NCBI RefSeq assembly: GCF_965342175.1 | Contig: NZ_CBDRBL010000030.1 | Span: 8,180 to 72,179 of the forward strand | DNA length: 64,000 nucleotides | Source of the DNA: Actinacidiphila sp965342175 | GTDB lineage: Bacteria; Actinomycetota; Actinomycetes; Streptomycetales; Streptomycetaceae | Direction of reading: 5' to 3' | Shown here: piece by piece, positions 33,349 to 41,982 of the stretch | Position numbering within the stretch: position 1 is the first letter of the stretch | Layout of the letters: every line of letters starts with the position of its first letter | The notes under the pieces: generated by a model | Seen by the model: the letters and a program-made list of their open reading frames with translations, nothing else | Told to the model about the DNA's origin: nothing | Databases searched by the model: none | Program-made: the position numbers and the translations under genes

Positions 33349-35622
33349 TCAGTCCCGCAGCAGGTCGGGGACTCCGGCGTCGTCCGGCAGGTCGCGCTCC
33401 CCGGAGAGCACCGTCAGCCGCTGGGTGGCCCGGGTCAGCGCCACGTACAGCACCCGCAGTCCCGCCGGGGACTCGTCCGCGATCTCCGCGGGCGAGACGA
33501 CGAGCGTGGCGTCGTACTCCAGGCCCTTGGCCTCCAGGCTGCCCAGCGCCACGACGCGCTCGCCCAGCCCCGCCAGCCAGCCCCGGGCCTCCTCACGGCG
33601 GCCCATGGCCACGACCACACCCACCGTGCCCTCGACCTCGCGCAGCAGCCGCTCCGCCTCCGCGCGCACCGCCTCGCCGGGACTGCGGCCCTCGGCCACC
33701 ACGAACCGGGGCACCAGCCCCGTGGAGCGCACCGCGCGCGGCGCCTCGCTGCCCGGCATGGCGAGCGCCAGCACCTTCGCCGCCAGATCCGCGATCTCGG
33801 CCGGGTTGCGGTAGTTGACGGTGAGCGTGAAACGGCGGCGCGGACGCGTGCCCAGCGCCTCGTCGCGGGCCAGCGCCGCCTCGTCGGGGTCGGTCCACGA
33901 ACTCTGCGCGGGGTCGCCGACCACCGTCCAGGTCGCGGCACGGCCGCGGCGGCCCACCATGCGCCACTGCATCGGGGTGAGGTCCTGCGCCTCGTCGACG
34001 ATCACGTGCGCGTACTCGGTGCGCTCCGCGTCGAGCCGGTCCTGCCGGCTGCGCCGCCCGCCCGCCATCCGGTCGGCGTAGGTGGTGACCTCCTCCAGGC
34101 CGGTCAGCTGATCCAGCGGGTCCGCCTCGCGGGCGCGCACCTTGGGCGGCGGGCCCAGCAGCGCCTCCAGCTCGTCGAGCATCGCCACGTCGTGCACGGA
34201 CAGCGCCCCGTTGCCCGCGGCGTCCAGCCGGCGCAGCGAGCGCGCCACACGGCGCACCTCGGGCGGCGTCAGGACCCGCCGCGACCAGCGCCCCAGCCGC
34301 TTCTCGTCGGAGAGCGCCGCCAGCACCCCGCGCGGGGTCAGCACCGGCCACCACGCGGCCAGGAAGTCCGTGAACTCCTGCTCGGTGGAGACGTCCTCGT
34401 CGAAGCCCTGCCGCTCCTCGGCGGCCAACTCCGGATCGTCGAAGCGGCGCCCGGTCTTGCGCCACAGCGCGTCGAGCAGCAGACGGCGGGCCCGGGGCCG
34501 CAGCAGGTTCACCGGAGTCGTGCCGCCCAGCACGGCGTGCCGGATGCCCGACAGCTCCTCGGCGTCCAGCTCCAGCCGCCGGCCGAACGCCACGACCCGC
34601 AGCCGGTCCGGGCACCGCCCCGACGCTCCCCCGCACTCCAGCACCCCGCGGGCGGCCTTGCGCAGCACCTTCAGCATCCGCAGCGAGCCCTTGATCCGGG
34701 CAACCGCCGGATCGTCGTACGTGGTGGCCTCGGCGCCGTCCACGAGCGATCCCACGGCACGGATCGCGACCTGGCCCTCCTCGCCCAGCGAGGGCAGCAC
34801 GCCCTCGGTGTACGCCACCAGCAGCGGCGTCGGGGAGACGACCAGGATGCCGCCCGCGTACCGGCGCCGGTCCTGGTACAGCAGGTACGCCGCCCGGTGC
34901 AGGGCCACGGCGGTCTTGCCCGTGCCGGGACCGCCCGTGACCTCGGTGACCGACGCCGCGGGGGCCCGGATCACCACGTCCTGCTCGGCCTGGATGCTGG
35001 AGACGATGTCCCGCATCGTGTGGCTGCGCGCCTGGCCCAGCGCGGCCATCAGCGCGCCGTCCCCGACCACCGGCAGACCCGTCGTCAGCTCGGGCCGCAG
35101 CAGGTCGTCCTCGACGCCCAGCACCTTGCGCCCCTTGGAGCGGATGACGCGCCGCCGCACGACGCGGCCGGGCGCGACGGGGGTCGCCCGGTAGAAGGGC
35201 GCCGCCGCGGGGGCCCGCCAGTCGATCACCAGCGGCGCGTAGTCCGCGTCCAGCACGCCGAGCCGGCCGATGTGCAGGGTCTCGGCGACGTCCGCCGTGC
35301 CGTCGGGCCGGATCGCGTCTTCGGCGGGCTCCACGGAGGTGTAGGCCCCGTCCGGGCCCTTCTTTCCGTCCTTGCCCTGGAGCAGGTCGATCCGGCCGAA
35401 GAGGAAGTCCTCGAACTCCGCGTTCAGCCGGTTCAGGTGCAGCCCCGCTCGGAACACCTGGGCGTCGCGCTCGGCGAGCGCACCCGGCGTGCCGACCTGG
35501 CCTCGCTTGACGGCGTCGTCCACGAGGAACTCCGCCTCGTGGATCTTCTCCTCGAGCCGGTCGTACACCCGGTCCAGATGCGTCTGCTCGACCGCGATCT
35601 CCGTGTCCCGGACCGCTGCCAC
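33349..35622 (-). CDS. helD: HelD-type RNA polymerase-recycling ATPase (UvrD-like superfamily 1 helicase)
   Basis: 757 residues. Walker A is TGGPGTGKTAVALHR (about 227-240), and Walker B is VIVDEAQDLTPMQW. A UvrD-type C-terminal domain has LTVNYRNPAEI, SLEAKGLEYDATLV and LYVALTRATQRL. The N-terminal coiled arm (YDRLEEKIHEAEFLVDDAVKRG) is the region that reaches into RNA polymerase in actinobacterial HelD. Some HelD proteins (HelR) give rifamycin tolerance. I see no clear rifamycin-responsive element upstream. GTG start at 35622 with AAGAAGGGGG upstream. Confidence 0.88.
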   Translation of the reverse strand: MAAVRDTEIAVEQTHLDRVYDRLEEKIHEAEFLVDDAVKRGQVGTPGALAERDAQVFRAGLHLNRLNAEFEDFLFGRIDLLQGKDGKKGPDGAYTSVEPAEDAIRPDGTADVAETLHIGRLGVLDADYAPLVIDWRAPAAAPFYRATPVAPGRVVRRRVIRSKGRKVLGVEDDLLRPELTTGLPVVGDGALMAALGQARSHTMRDIVSSIQAEQDVVIRAPAASVTEVTGGPGTGKTAVALHRAAYLLYQDRRRYAGGILVVSPTPLLVAYTEGVLPSLGEEGQVAIRAVGSLVDGAEATTYDDPAVARIKGSLRMLKVLRKAARGVLECGGASGRCPDRLRVVAFGRRLELDAEELSGIRHAVLGGTTPVNLLRPRARRLLLDALWRKTGRRFDDPELAAEERQGFDEDVSTEQEFTDFLAAWWPVLTPRGVLAALSDEKRLGRWSRRVLTPPEVRRVARSLRRLDAAGNGALSVHDVAMLDELEALLGPPPKVRAREADPLDQLTGLEEVTTYADRMAGGRRSRQDRLDAERTEYAHVIVDEAQDLTPMQWRMVGRRGRAATWTVVGDPAQSSWTDPDEAALARDEALGTRPRRRFTLTVNYRNPAEIADLAAKVLALAMPGSEAPRAVRSTGLVPRFVVAEGRSPGEAVRAEAERLLREVEGTVGVVVAMGRREEARGWLAGLGERVVALGSLEAKGLEYDATLVVSPAEIADESPAGLRVLYVALTRATQRLTVLSGERDLPDDAGVPDLLRD

Positions 35623-35819
35623 GCAGGACCCCCTTCTTGTGCTTCCGTACGTCACGCGCCGTGCGCGCCGCCCCGGCGAGCGGGGCAGCCTGACACCGTA
35701 CGCCAACCAGGCGTTTCGCGCCCACTCGGCGCGTGCCCCCGGGACGGTCCGGGTCCCGGCTGCACGCCGGGACCGCGGGCCGGCCGAACGACCGCGGGAC
35801 CGCACCCGAACATCACCCC

Positions 35820-36112
35820 GGCGTCCGTACTTCCCGTCCGCGGCCGGATCGAGCGCCAGGCGGTAACCACGCTTGACCACCGTCTGGACGAGCGCCGGCG
35901 CCCCAACGCCGCCCGCAACCGCGCCGTCGCCGTCTCGACGGCGTGCTCGTCCCGCCCCGCACCCGTCAGCACCCGGAGCAGGTCGGCCCGGGAGACGACC
36001 CAGCCGGGGCGCCGGGCGAGCGCGCGGAGCAGGGCCATCCCGGACGGCGGGACGGCGCGCCGCTCGCCGTCGACGAGGGCCGCGTGGCCGCGGATCTCCA
36101 GGCGCTTCCCCG
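35820..36112 (-). pseudogene. Frameshifted C-terminal winged-helix of a uroporphyrinogen-III synthase/response-regulator-type protein
   Basis: The antisense frame reads RGHAALVDGERRAVPPSG, then MALLRALARRPGWVVSRADL, then EHAVETATARLRAALG: a winged-helix DNA-binding domain. The next part, LVQTVVKRGYRLALDP, lies in another frame. A single missing G in a GGGG run at the LG codons explains the shift. The usual stop after LALDPAADGKY is also missing. This architecture is the C-terminal domain of the Streptomyces HemD-like/response-regulator fusion. The catalytic HemD part is gone. Confidence 0.72.
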
Positions 36113-36204
36113 CGGCCGCCGGTCTCCCAGAACTCCTCGTCCTCCGGATCCCAGCGCTCGATCAAGCGGCCGCCCCTGCGAGCGGCGGTGCTCGGGGCAG
36201 TTAT
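36113..36204 (-). pseudogene. N-terminal remnant of a NarK-type nitrate/nitrite transporter
   Basis: About 30 codons read TAPSTAARRGGRLIERWDPE then DEEFWETGG, matching the cytoplasmic N-terminus of Streptomyces NNP-family transporters (TAP...RRGGRWIERWDPEDE..FW). The start codon position holds ATA. After GG the frame enters the winged-helix remnant at about 36113. The two pieces are adjacent genes in other Streptomyces by my recollection, so one deletion joined them and removed most of both. Confidence 0.65.
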
Positions 36205-36544
36205 GACGCCTCCTGGCCCTGATGGCTCGTCGGGTGATGCACACGACAGCAGGAACGGCGCGTTTCCGCCCGATGGCCCGAGGTGACCGCCACGCAACCT
36301 TGCGCTCACCCGGAGCGCTGGCTCCTTGGGAGCGCCTCGGGCGCCATGACGCGGGCGTCGGCCTCGGGCAGCCAGGCGCCGTCCGGCGGGGTGAGCCGGC
36401 CGTCCTCGTCGGCGAGGCGCCGCGCGGCCACGAGCAGGGCGTCCAGTCCGAGGTGGCGCAGTACGCGGCACCACACCATCGAGACCGGCTGTCTCCCTGC
36501 GGCGCGGAGCCCGGCGCCGGGTCTGACGTCCCCGGCCGGAAAAG
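36205..36544. other. Gene-free region upstream of the deletion scar
   Basis: 340 bp between the narK remnant and the ssrA terminator. It probably held the promoter of the lost gene. A 93-codon open frame antisense at 36306-36587 has no recognisable similarity or ribosome site, and I do not call it. Confidence 0.4.
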
Positions 36545-36597
36545 CCGGAAGGCGATGTCCGCCCCGCGCGGTGCGCGGGGCGGACATCGCCTTCCGG
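36545..36597 (-). terminator. Very strong terminator downstream of ssrA
   Basis: A perfect 25-bp inverted repeat (arms 36545-36569 and 36573-36597) around a 3-nt loop. The outer ends are CCGGAAGG/CCTTCCGG. It sits 9 bp beyond the tmRNA 3' end. Confidence 0.93.
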
Positions 36598-36605
36598 CGG
36601 GTCAG

Positions 36606-36990
36606 TGGAGATGGCGGGAATCGAACCCGCGTCCTGTGGTGCGGAATCAGGGCTTCTCCGAGCGCAGTCCGCTGTGCTTTTCTCGGCCCCGGCAGTCACG
36701 CGGACAAGCCGCCGACGGGCCCAGCCACTGTGTGGTTTCCCACCGGGCCCCGTGGCCGGGCCCAGTGGTTGAGTTCCCTAGCTGATGCCAGGATCCGGGT
36801 CGGGAACAGTCCCGGGCTGACACTCCGCGGAGTCTTCGCTTAGCTACTGATTAGGCAGCGAGGGCGAAGGCGGAGGAATCGCTCTTATTGTTGGCGATTA
36901 TTTTTTTCGGCATATGGTTTACGAGATCATTGCCGCTTCCTCGGCTCGCTTCCCCTGCTTCGACATCCCCAGTCGAAACCGATCATCCCC
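36606..36990 (-). ncRNA. ssrA: tmRNA (ssrA), 385 nt
   Basis: The 5' end GGGGATG (36990 downward) pairs with CATCTCC near 36606-36613 to form the acceptor stem. The 3' T-arm has GGTTCGATTCC. The tag reading frame GCC...GCC at 36854-36895 encodes ANNKSDSSAFALAA, followed by TAA (36851-36853). The AAAAAAATAATC stretch just before the resume codon is typical. CCA is not encoded. It rescues stalled ribosomes together with SmpB, whose gene lies 118 bp upstream on the same strand. Confidence 0.97.
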
Positions 36991-37108
36991 ATGTTGATTT
37001 TTCAAGCTGCTCGCCGGGCGGTGACCGTCCGGCGGTGCTGACGCCATCGTACGTGACCGACGCGCACGGTGGCCAGTGCATTCCGGTGCGTGCGGCGCGC
37101 GCCCGCGC

Positions 37109-37591
37109 TCACTGCCCGCGCTGGCGGCGGCGCGCCGCCGAGACGGCCCGGTCGGCCTCGCGGCGGTCCTGCTTCTCGCGCAGGGTCTGCCGCTTGTCGT
37201 ACTCCTTCTTGCCCCGGGCCAGCGCGATCTCGACCTTCGCCCGGCCGTCCTTGAAGTACAGGGCGAGCGGCACGATCGTGTGACCGGTCTCCTGGGACTT
37301 CTGGAAGAGCTTCTCGATCTCCGCTCGGTGCAGCAGCAGCTTGCGCTTGCGCCGGGCCGAGTGGTTCGTCCATGTCCCCTGGGTGTACTCGGGGATGTGC
37401 ACGTTGTGCAGCCACGCCTCGCCCCCGTCGAGCTGGCCGAAGCCGTCGACCAGGGAGGCGCGTCCCTGGCGCAGCGACTTCACCTCGGTGCCGGTGAGCA
37501 CCAGACCCGCCTCGTAGGTGTCGAGGATGTGGTAGTCGTGCCGCGCCTTCTTGTTCTGCGCGATCAGCTTGCGACCCGTTTCCTTTGCCAT
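37109..37591 (-). CDS. smpB: SsrA-binding protein SmpB
   Basis: 160 residues, an OB-fold protein that carries tmRNA into the ribosome. The motifs ETGRKLIAQNKKARHDYHILDTYEAGLVLTGTEVKSLRQGRASL and GTWTNHSARRKRKLLLHRAEI are diagnostic. The basic C-terminal tail (YDKRQTLREKQDRREADRAVSAARRRQ) forms the helix that occupies the mRNA channel. Upstream of it (54 bp) is the S41 protease gene, and downstream is ssrA. Confidence 0.97.
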   Translation of the reverse strand: MAKETGRKLIAQNKKARHDYHILDTYEAGLVLTGTEVKSLRQGRASLVDGFGQLDGGEAWLHNVHIPEYTQGTWTNHSARRKRKLLLHRAEIEKLFQKSQETGHTIVPLALYFKDGRAKVEIALARGKKEYDKRQTLREKQDRREADRAVSAARRRQRGQ

Positions 37592-37645
37592 AGCGCGGCC
37601 ATTCTCGCACCTCGGCGGGTCCGGGGGTACCGGTTTGCGTGCCGG

Positions 37646-38809
37646 TCAGCGGGTCGGCGCGCCCAGGCCGTCCAGCACCTCGAGCGCCTGGGACTCGGCG
37701 TCCGCGCCGCCGGTGACCGCCAGGTCGGGCTCGATCCCCCGCCCGTCCACCCGCCGCCCCGCGGGCAGCCGGTAGTGACCGACGGTCAGCTCGGCGACCG
37801 AGCCGTCCGAGAGGCGACTGGGCATCTGCACCGAGCCCTTGCCGAAGGTGCGCGAGCCCACGACGACGGCGCGCCCGCGGTCCTGGAGGGCTCCGGCGAG
37901 CAGTTCGGCCGCGCTCATCGTGCCGCCGTCGACCAGGACGACGAGCGGGGTGCCGGTGTCGCCGGCGTCGTCGGCGTAGAGCGCCTGCTGTCTGCCGTGG
38001 ACGTCGTAGGTGGCGACCAGGCCGCCGTCCAGGAGCGCCGAGGCCACGCCGACGGCCTCGGTGACCAGGCCGCCGGAGTTGCCGCGCAGGTCCAGGAGTA
38101 TGCCCCCGTGTCCCGGTCGGCCGGCCAGGGCCCGGCGGACCTGCTCGGCGACGCCCTTGGTGAAGGCGTCCACCGTCACGACGGTGGCGCCGCCCGCGAG
38201 GTGCCGGACCCGTACGGACTCCGTCGGCAGCAGGGCCCGCCGCGGGGAGGCCTCCCAGGAGCGCGCGCCGCGCCGCAGGCCGAGCGAGACGGGGGTGCCG
38301 GCCGCCCCGCGACCGCGCAGCCTGGCGACCACCTCGGTGACGGGAATCCCGGTGACCGCGACGCCGTCGATGCTCGTCAGCCGGTCCGCGGCGTGCACGC
38401 CGGCCCGGGCGGCGGGACTGCCGGACTGGACGCGGTCGATCCTGATGCGGCCGTCCTCGGTGCGCCGCACCCACAGGCCGACCCCCACGTACCGGCCGTC
38501 GAGGGACTGCTCGAAGCCCTCGTACTCCTGCGCCGTGTAGAAGGAGGACCAGCGGTCGCCGCTCCGGCTGACCAGGGCCTCGGCGGCCTGCGGGCCGACC
38601 TTGCCCGCCGCGATCGCCGCCGCGATCTCGTCGGTGTCGGCGACCGTGCCGGCCGGGATGCGGGAGTGCGGCGGCGTCCGCCGCTCCCCGACGAGGTGCC
38701 CGAAGGAGCCCGCCGCGGCGCCGGCCGCCAGGACCGCCCCGAAGACCAGCGTCAGCGTCGCGGCGTGGCGCAGCCGGCGTGGTCTCCCGGGCGGACAGTG
38801 GCTCAGCAC
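37646..38809 (-). CDS. S41 family C-terminal processing peptidase (CtpA-like)
   Basis: 387 residues. A signal anchor (ATLTLVFGAVLAAGAAAGSFGHLV) precedes a PDZ domain (YVGVGLWVRRTEDGRIRIDRVQSGSPAARAGVHAADRLTSIDG). The catalytic core follows: GGILLDLRGNSGG, VLVDGGTMSAAELLAGAL with nucleophile Ser, and SRTFGKGSVQ with general-base Lys. The GTG at 38809 begins MLSHCPPG. It is encoded between ftsX and smpB. It probably cleaves envelope proteins during septation or wall maturation (inference). Confidence 0.9.
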   Translation of the reverse strand: MLSHCPPGRPRRLRHAATLTLVFGAVLAAGAAAGSFGHLVGERRTPPHSRIPAGTVADTDEIAAAIAAGKVGPQAAEALVSRSGDRWSSFYTAQEYEGFEQSLDGRYVGVGLWVRRTEDGRIRIDRVQSGSPAARAGVHAADRLTSIDGVAVTGIPVTEVVARLRGRGAAGTPVSLGLRRGARSWEASPRRALLPTESVRVRHLAGGATVVTVDAFTKGVAEQVRRALAGRPGHGGILLDLRGNSGGLVTEAVGVASALLDGGLVATYDVHGRQQALYADDAGDTGTPLVVLVDGGTMSAAELLAGALQDRGRAVVVGSRTFGKGSVQMPSRLSDGSVAELTVGHYRLPAGRRVDGRGIEPDLAVTGGADAESQALEVLDGLGAPTR

Positions 38810-38890
38810 GTCGGGCAGTCTAGGCGAGAAGCGCGCACGGCACGGGAAGCCGGCCGCGCGGCGCTTCCGGCGCGGACCACGCCGTGCGGA

Positions 38891-39808
38891 TCAGACCTTG
38901 AGGTACTTGCGCAGCGCGATCAGGGCCGCCAGGGCGGGCATCAGCACGCCCACCACCAGCACCAGCGGCAGCACCTGGACCACCTCGCCCCAGCCGAGGA
39001 AGTTGATCAGCGGCACCTTGGCCTGCAGCTCCAGGCCGTGGTCGATCAGGAAGTAGCGGCCCACCAGGAGCATCAGACAGGCAAGACCGCCGCCGACCAG
39101 GCCGGCGAACGCGGCCTCCATGATGAACGGCATCTGGATGTAGAAGCTGGACGCGCCGACCAGCCGCATGATCCCGGTCTCACGGCGGCGGCTGAAGGCC
39201 GACACGCGCACCGTGTTGACGATCAGCATCATCGCCACCGTGAGCATGAACCCCAGCACGACCACCGCGGCCAGTGTCATGCCGTTGAGCAGTCCGAAGA
39301 GGTTGTTCAGCAGGGCCTTCTGGTCCTGCACCTCCTGGACGCCGGGACGGCCCTCGAAGGCGCTCGCGACCACCTCGAACTTGGTCGGGTCCTTGAGCTT
39401 GACCCGGAACGACTCCTGCATCTGGTCCGGAGTGACCGTGTCGGCCAGCGGCGAGTCGGGGAACTGCTCCTGGTAGTGCTTGTAGGCGTCCTCCGCGCTC
39501 TCGTGGAAGTACTTGTCCACCAGCGGCAGCGCCTTGAGCTGCTTCTCGATGTCCTGCTTCTGCTCCTCGGTGACGGCACCCTTGGAGCACTGGGGTCGGG
39601 TCTTGGCGTCGTTCTTGTTGCAGAGGTAGATCGACACCTGGACCTTGTCGTACCAGTAGCCCTTCATCGAGTCGACCTGCTCGCGGGCGAGCCACGAGCC
39701 GCCGGCGAGCGCGAGCGAGAGGGCCACGGAGACGATGACCGCGAAGGTCATGGTGAGGTTGCGCCGGAGGCCGACGCCGATCTCCGAGAGCACGAACTGG
39801 GCGCGCAT
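38891..39808 (-). CDS. ftsX: Permease-like cell division protein FtsX
   Basis: 305 residues. TM1 lies near residues 20-42 (MTFAVIVSVALSLALAGGSWL). A large extracellular domain follows (about 45-175, with YWYDKVQVSIYLCNK and two cysteines). Three C-terminal TMs include LTMAAVVVLGFMLTVAMMLIVNTVR-type segments and the ending LRKYLKV. FtsEX transmits ATP-driven signals to extracellular wall hydrolases. It lies 44 bp downstream of ftsE. Confidence 0.95.
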   Translation of the reverse strand: MRAQFVLSEIGVGLRRNLTMTFAVIVSVALSLALAGGSWLAREQVDSMKGYWYDKVQVSIYLCNKNDAKTRPQCSKGAVTEEQKQDIEKQLKALPLVDKYFHESAEDAYKHYQEQFPDSPLADTVTPDQMQESFRVKLKDPTKFEVVASAFEGRPGVQEVQDQKALLNNLFGLLNGMTLAAVVVLGFMLTVAMMLIVNTVRVSAFSRRRETGIMRLVGASSFYIQMPFIMEAAFAGLVGGGLACLMLLVGRYFLIDHGLELQAKVPLINFLGWGEVVQVLPLVLVVGVLMPALAALIALRKYLKV

Positions 39809-39852
39809 GTTGTCCTTTCAGAAGGCCGCGGTGTGCAGGGCGGGGCCCCGGC

Positions 39853-40542
39853 TCAGTGCTGGTAGCCGTAGACGCCGCGGGACTGGTCGCGGACCAGTCG
39901 CCCCTTCTCGAGCTCGATGACGCGCTTGCGCATCTGGTCGACGATGTTCTGGTCGTGGGTGGCCATCACCACGGTGGTGCCTGTCCGGTTGATGCGGTCC
40001 AGCAGCCGCATGATGCCCACGGAGGTCTGCGGGTCGAGGTTTCCCGTGGGCTCGTCCGCGATCAGCAGCATCGGGCGGTTGACGAACGCCCGGGCGATCG
40101 CCACGCGCTGCTGCTCACCACCGGACAGCTCGCCCGGCATGCGGTCCTCCTTGCCGCCGAGGCCGACGAGGTCCAGCACCTCGGGGACCGTCTTGCGGAT
40201 GGTGCCGCGCGGCTTGCCGATCACCTCGAGGGCGAACGCCACGTTCTCCGCGACCGTCTTGTTGGGCAGCAGGCGGAAGTCCTGGAAGACCGTGCCCAGT
40301 TGGCGGCGCATGTGCGGCACCTTCCAGTTGGACAGCCGCGCGAGGTCCTTGCCGAGCACGTGCACCACGCCGGTGTCGGTCCGCTCCTCGCGCAGGATCA
40401 GCCGCAGGAAGGTCGACTTCCCGGAGCCGGAGGAGCCCACCAGGAAGACGAACTCGCCCTTCTCGATTTCCAGCGAAACGTCCCGAAGTGCAGGACGGTT
40501 CTGCCTGGGGTAGGTCTTGGAGACGTTGTCGAATCGGATCAC
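39853..40542 (-). CDS. ftsE: Cell division ATP-binding protein FtsE
   Basis: 229-residue ABC ATPase. Walker A is GSSGSGKST (residues 37-45), the Q-loop is FQDFRLLPNKT, the signature is LSGGEQQRVAIARA, Walker B is LLIADEPTG, and the H-loop is ATHD. It pairs with FtsX. The gene is divergent from a small zinc-ribbon protein at 40817 and heads the ftsE-ftsX-ctp-smpB-ssrA series. Confidence 0.97.
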   Translation of the reverse strand: MIRFDNVSKTYPRQNRPALRDVSLEIEKGEFVFLVGSSGSGKSTFLRLILREERTDTGVVHVLGKDLARLSNWKVPHMRRQLGTVFQDFRLLPNKTVAENVAFALEVIGKPRGTIRKTVPEVLDLVGLGGKEDRMPGELSGGEQQRVAIARAFVNRPMLLIADEPTGNLDPQTSVGIMRLLDRINRTGTTVVMATHDQNIVDQMRKRVIELEKGRLVRDQSRGVYGYQH

Positions 40543-40816
40543 GGTCGCACTCCGGATACAGGGGATCGGAGGCGACCTTACGCGAACGGCCGCGGCCCGC
40601 GCAGTCCACGGTCCGTGATGACGGGTTTATCCACCGACCACCAGGGGACAAAGCCGGCATTGGCCACATACGTCACTCTTCGCAGCCGCCGTCCGCGCGG
40701 AACGCGCCGAGCGTCGCGGAAGCTGGCACAGTGGGTCGGGGGGCTCGGGAACGTACCATCCCTGTCGCGCGTTGTTCATGTGCGGCCATCCAGGCCGCCT
40801 GGGAGGAGGCGACCGC

Positions 40817-41008
40817 ATGACAGTCGACCGACTGGTGTGCGCCAACTGCGCCGGCCCCGTCAGCGAGGGCCGCTGTGCGGTCTGCCGCGCCCATCGCGCC
40901 CGCATCCAGCAGGAGAACCCCTTCGCGGCGATCTCCCCGGCGGCGCTGATCGCCCTGCTGGTGGGGCTGCTCGCGGTGGCGTGGGTGGTGCACGAGGCCA
41001 CGGTGTAG
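40817..41008 (+). CDS. Small zinc-ribbon membrane protein
   Basis: 63 residues: MTVDRLVCANCAGPVSEGRCAVCRAHRARIQQENPF, with four cysteines in CxxC...CxxC spacing, then one hydrophobic helix (AALIALLVGLLAVAWVVHEATV). A strong GGGAGGAGG lies 7 nt before the ATG. The role is unknown. Its placement next to ftsE suggests a conserved actinobacterial envelope component (inference). Confidence 0.8.
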   Translation: MTVDRLVCANCAGPVSEGRCAVCRAHRARIQQENPFAAISPAALIALLVGLLAVAWVVHEATV

Positions 41009-41032
41009 CGCTGCGCACACACACGACAAGCA

Positions 41033-41069
41033 CAGGGGCCCCGCGCCGCTCAGGCGCTGACGGCCCCTG
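41033..41069. terminator. Probable hairpin after the zinc-ribbon gene
   Basis: CAGGGGCC (41033-41040) pairs with GGCCCCTG (41062-41069), and a GCC/GGC pair forms inside. It lies between the convergent genes ending at 41008 and 41110. Confidence 0.55.
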
Positions 41070-41109
41070 CGGCGTTCCCGGCGGCCCAGGACGCGCACAG
41101 GGGCGTGCG

Positions 41110-41982
41110 TCAGACGGCGGCGTTGCGGTGGCCGCCGACCAGGCGCGGCATCAGGCGGAAGCCGAAACCGCCCGCGATCATCGTGGCGGCGCCGACCAGC
41201 AGGAACAGGCTGTCGCCGGCACCGGTCTCAGCCAGCTCTTCCGTGGTGTCACCCTGGGTGACGACCTCGGTGGTGCCGAGGTTGTCGGTGTTGGTGTTGT
41301 CGGCGCAGGTCACGCTGTCGCCGTCGAGGGTGCAGGTGGTGCCGTCGCCGTCCGAGCCGCCGGTGCCGGAACCGCCGGTCCCGGAACCGCCGGTTCCGGA
41401 ACCGCCGGCGCCGTTCCCGGTGCCGGCGTTGCCGTTGCCCGCATTGCCGTTGCCCGCATTGCCGTTGCCCGGATCGCCGTTGCCGTTGCCCGGATCGCCG
41501 TTGCCGTTGCCGTTGCCCGGGTCGGTGGGCCCACCGGTCGAGTCACCCGGGTCCGGGTCACCGGTCGGGTCGCCCGTCGTCGGGTCACCGGTCGGGTCGC
41601 CCGTCGTCGGGTCACCGGTCGGGTCACCGGTCGTCGGGTCACCGGTCGGGTCGCCCGTCGTCGGGTCACCGGTCGGGTCACCGGTCGTCGGGTCACCGGT
41701 CGGGTCACCGGTCGTCGGGTCACCGGTCGGGTCACCGGTCGTCGGGTCACCGGTCGGGTCACCGGTCGTCGGGTCACCGGTCGGGTCGCCCGTAACGCCG
41801 GTGGTGGGGTCGTCGTCACCGTCCAAAGAGGCGGAGACGCCGACTTCGGTACCGGCCGCGTTCAGACCGATGTCCAGGCCGACGGCCTGCGCGGCACCGG
41901 CGGCCGTCAACGACCCGCCGGCCGCGATCACCGCGGCAGCGGCTATGCGGGCCATCCGCAGCCGCGTGTTCTTCTTGCTCAT
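41110..41982 (-). CDS. LAETG-anchored surface protein with Gly-Asp-Pro-Thr repeats
   Basis: 290 residues. A signal peptide lies at about 1-33 (MARIAAAAVIAAGGSLTAAGAAQA). A short globular segment is followed by nine 9-residue TGDPTGDPT units (64-144) and a Gly/Asn-rich stretch (GNGNGDPGNGNAGNGN). Two cysteines flank LDGDSVT. The C-terminal sorting signal has LAETG (250-254), a hydrophobic helix and a basic tail (RLMPRLVGGHR). LAxTG is recognised by class E sortases of Streptomyces. It is probably a wall-linked structural protein. Confidence 0.85.
   Translation of the reverse strand: MSKKNTRLRMARIAAAAVIAAGGSLTAAGAAQAVGLDIGLNAAGTEVGVSASLDGDDDPTTGVTGDPTGDPTTGDPTGDPTTGDPTGDPTTGDPTGDPTTGDPTGDPTTGDPTGDPTTGDPTGDPTTGDPTGDPTTGDPTGDPDPGDSTGGPTDPGNGNGNGDPGNGNGDPGNGNAGNGNAGNGNAGTGNGAGGSGTGGSGTGGSGTGGSDGDGTTCTLDGDSVTCADNTNTDNLGTTEVVTQGDTTEELAETGAGDSLFLLVGAATMIAGGFGFRLMPRLVGGHRNAAV
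41551..41793 (-). repeat. 27-bp tandem repeat (VNTR) inside the LAETG protein gene
   Basis: Nine in-frame 27-bp units encode TGDPTGDPT (the last ends GDPD). Two unit versions alternate, differing at CGGGTCGCCC versus CGGGTCACCG. Each unit is itself nearly a doubled GDPT element. The repeat is a multiple of three, so copy-number change would alter protein length without frameshifting. Confidence 0.95.

Noticed and set aside
36306..36587. 93-codon antisense open frame before the ssrA terminator
   Set aside because: No ribosome site or recognised domain, and it overlaps the terminator stem.
41551..41793. Possible CRISPR array or IS-related repeats
   Set aside because: The repeats are in frame in a coding gene, contiguous and encode a GDPT repeat protein.
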